A stretch of DNA of 64,000 nucleotides from Deferribacteres bacterium. Lineage in GTDB: Bacteria > Zhuqueibacterota > Zhuqueibacteria > Zhuqueibacterales > Geothermadaptataceae. The notes below the pieces were generated by a model. That model was given only the letters and a program-made list of their open reading frames with translations. It had not been told where the DNA came from and made no database searches. Shown here piece after piece: positions 62,494 to 64,000 of the stretch. Location of the stretch: contig JACKDF010000004.1 in NCBI GenBank assembly GCA_020633655.1, forward strand, positions 124,001-188,000. The letters run 5' to 3'. Each line of letters opens with the position of its first letter. The first letter of the stretch is position 1. A program made the position numbers and the translations under genes.

Positions 62494-63729
62494 ATGCCGA
62501 ACGATTACATTTGCGCCTTAGATATTGGCACAACGAAAATTTGCGCACTCATAGCTGAGGTTGACGAATATAATGAATTAAAAATTATTGGCGTCGGAAC
62601 AGCTCCTTCGGAGGGCTTGCGCCGGGGCGTTGTTATAAATCTTGAAAAAACAATTCAAGCAATTAAAAAAGCACGTGATGAAGCGGAACGCATGGCCAAT
62701 GTTGAAGTGCGCGCAGTCTATGCCGGAATAGCCGGCGACCATATTCGTAGTCTTAACGGACGTGGTGTTGTGGCTGTCTCTGGTGAACACAACACGATTT
62801 CCCACGAAGACAAGCGTCGGGTGATCGAGGCTGCGAAAGCCGTTGCTCTTCCATTCGACCGGGAAATAATCCATATTATTCCACAGGAGTTTATTGTCGA
62901 TGATCAGCGTGGCATTGACGACCCTGTGGGTATGTCGGGCATGCGCCTGGAAGCAGAGGTGCATATTGTGACCTGCGCTGTAACAGCCGCACAGAACATC
63001 TGGCGCAGTATTGAAGGCGCTGGAATGACAGTAATGGATCTCGTTCTGGAACCTTTAGCCAGCAGTTATGCAGTGCTTACAGAAGATGAGAAAAGTTTGG
63101 GAGTTGTAGTTCTCGATCTTGGAGGCGGGACAACGGACATCGCACTTTTCTGCGAAAAAGCCATACGGCACACGGCTATCGTCAGCCTCGGTGGTCGGAA
63201 TGTGACCAACGATCTGGCCCATGGCCTGCGCACACCGGTTGAGAATGCAGAAAAAATTAAAATCGCCTATGGAAGCGCCCTTTTGCATGACAATGACAAA
63301 GATAAATTTATCGATGTTCCCGGTGTGGGTGGACGCGCGGCGCACCGTGTGCCAAAAAGCATGCTCGTTGACATTATCCAGCCACGAATGGAAGAAATTC
63401 TTACGCTTGCTGCCAGGGAATTGAATAAATCGGAGTACATTAAAATGATGACCACCGGTGCTGTTCTCACGGGTGGAGGATCCATGATTCCCGGTACCGT
63501 TGAATTGGCCGAGGAAATTTTTGAGATGCCCGTAAAACTCGGAATTCCCCGTGGTATTCAGAGTGTAAGTGAAGAAATCCACACACCAATCCATGCCACC
63601 GGTGTCGGCTTGCTTTTGTATGGCCACCAGCACAACCGCCTCCTCGATGGCCCGCTGGAAGGGGAAAGTCATGTATTTGAGAAGATAATTGAACGCATGA
63701 AAAGATGGTTCGGTGGTGGAACACACTAA
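62494..63729 (+). CDS. ftsA: Cell division protein FtsA
   Basis: A 411-residue actin-like ATPase that anchors FtsZ to the membrane. It shows phosphate-1 motif ALDIGTTKICALIAEV, the SHS2/1C domain region (about 85-165), phosphate-2 VVLDLGGGTTDIALF, the adenosine motif VLTGGGSMIPG, and a C-terminal amphipathic helix (FEKIIERMKRWFGG) serving as membrane target. AGGAGG lies upstream of the ATG with good spacing. It is followed by ftsZ after 43 bases. Confidence 0.97.
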   Translation: MPNDYICALDIGTTKICALIAEVDEYNELKIIGVGTAPSEGLRRGVVINLEKTIQAIKKARDEAERMANVEVRAVYAGIAGDHIRSLNGRGVVAVSGEHNTISHEDKRRVIEAAKAVALPFDREIIHIIPQEFIVDDQRGIDDPVGMSGMRLEAEVHIVTCAVTAAQNIWRSIEGAGMTVMDLVLEPLASSYAVLTEDEKSLGVVVLDLGGGTTDIALFCEKAIRHTAIVSLGGRNVTNDLAHGLRTPVENAEKIKIAYGSALLHDNDKDKFIDVPGVGGRAAHRVPKSMLVDIIQPRMEEILTLAARELNKSEYIKMMTTGAVLTGGGSMIPGTVELAEEIFEMPVKLGIPRGIQSVSEEIHTPIHATGVGLLLYGHQHNRLLDGPLEGESHVFEKIIERMKRWFGGGTH

Positions 63730-63772
63730 GAACGAAAAAAATCATATCCGTTAATAACCGAAGGAGTCAGCC

Positions 63773-64000
63773 ATGAATTTACGTTTTAATTTTGATGAAA
63801 GTGCAACACCTGCAGCAAGAATGAAGGTTGTTGGTGTTGGTGGTGGCGGCTGCAATGCTGTCAACCGAATGATTGAATCCAATCTCAGCGGTGTCGAATT
63901 CGTAAGCATCAATACCGATTTACAGGCACTGGAAAATGCAAAATCAAATTGCCGTATCCAGATTGGTAAAAACCTGACACGCGGGCTTGGTGCAGGCGCA
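63773..64000 (+). CDS. ftsZ: Cell division protein FtsZ, N-terminal part
   Basis: The first 76 codons of the tubulin-like GTPase that forms the division ring; the gene runs off the window. After a short leader (MNLRFNFDESATPAARMK) the first GTP-binding segment VVGVGGGGCNAVNRMIE is complete, followed by FVSINTDLQAL and the start of the next loop (IGKNLTRGLGAGA). AAGGAG precedes the ATG by six bases. Gene order after ftsA confirms the call. Confidence 0.97.
   Translation, partial: MNLRFNFDESATPAARMKVVGVGGGGCNAVNRMIESNLSGVEFVSINTDLQALENAKSNCRIQIGKNLTRGLGAGA

Overview
The window looks like a chromosomal segment of a Gram-negative bacterium of the FCB superphylum (the Bacteroidota / Ignavibacteria / Calditrichota / KSB1 neighbourhood). 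The main evidence is a 1,739-residue secreted protein ending in a type IX secretion (T9SS)-like sorting domain with a YPNPF motif, a PASTA-bearing FtsI, outer-membrane barrel proteins, and interspersed palindromic repeats of a kind familiar from these genomes. The phylum cannot be fixed from the sequence alone. No rRNA, tRNA, CRISPR array, insertion sequence or phage gene was seen.

Region 1 (1-19.4 kb) is a surface-polysaccharide locus read entirely on the + strand. It opens with the end of a tyrosine autokinase, then GDP-L-fucose synthesis (gmd, fcl). A very AT-rich core follows (about 2.85-6.81 kb) with a Wzy-like polymerase, a Wzx-like flippase and a glycosyltransferase. Next is a nucleotide-sugar trio (CapE/WbvB-like dehydratase, RmlD-like reductase, 2-epimerase) predicted to make UDP-L-RhaNAc/UDP-L-QuiNAc, then glycosyltransferases of GT4, GT32-like and GT17-like type and an FkbM methyltransferase. 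After a 578-base gap comes a second cassette: Gfo/Idh/MocA oxidoreductase, hexapeptide acetyltransferase and DegT aminotransferase (WlbA/B/C-like). Embedded in it is a polyprenyl-phosphate sugar-1-phosphate transferase whose motifs resemble eukaryotic/archaeal ALG7 rather than bacterial WecA. A strong terminator closes the locus. manC at 40.4 kb would supply the GDP-mannose consumed by gmd and fcl.

Region 2 (20-32 kb) is envelope and accessory material: a beta-barrel/CpoB-like TPR fusion (- strand), two AT-rich unknown genes, the giant secreted protein, a KirBac-type potassium channel and a GH2-like sugar-binding protein without a catalytic domain.

Region 3 (32-52.5 kb) is signalling and housekeeping: a histidine kinase/response regulator pair, two tandem chemoreceptors with HAMP-like arrays, manC, ptsN, a zinc-ribbon protein, an exported protein with a BlaI-like winged helix, cutA, an MBL-fold hydrolase, a TonB/ExbB/ExbD set, a response regulator with a degenerate receiver behind a consensus sigma-54 promoter, an asymmetric heterodimeric ABC exporter and an esterase.

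Region 4 (52.7-64 kb) is the division and cell wall cluster: mraZ, rsmH, ftsL, ftsI, murF, mraY, ftsW, murG, ftsQ, ftsA, ftsZ (cut by the window end). It is compact and co-directional, but murE, murD, murC and murB are absent from their usual slots. Four MraZ-box repeats sit on the mraZ start codon.
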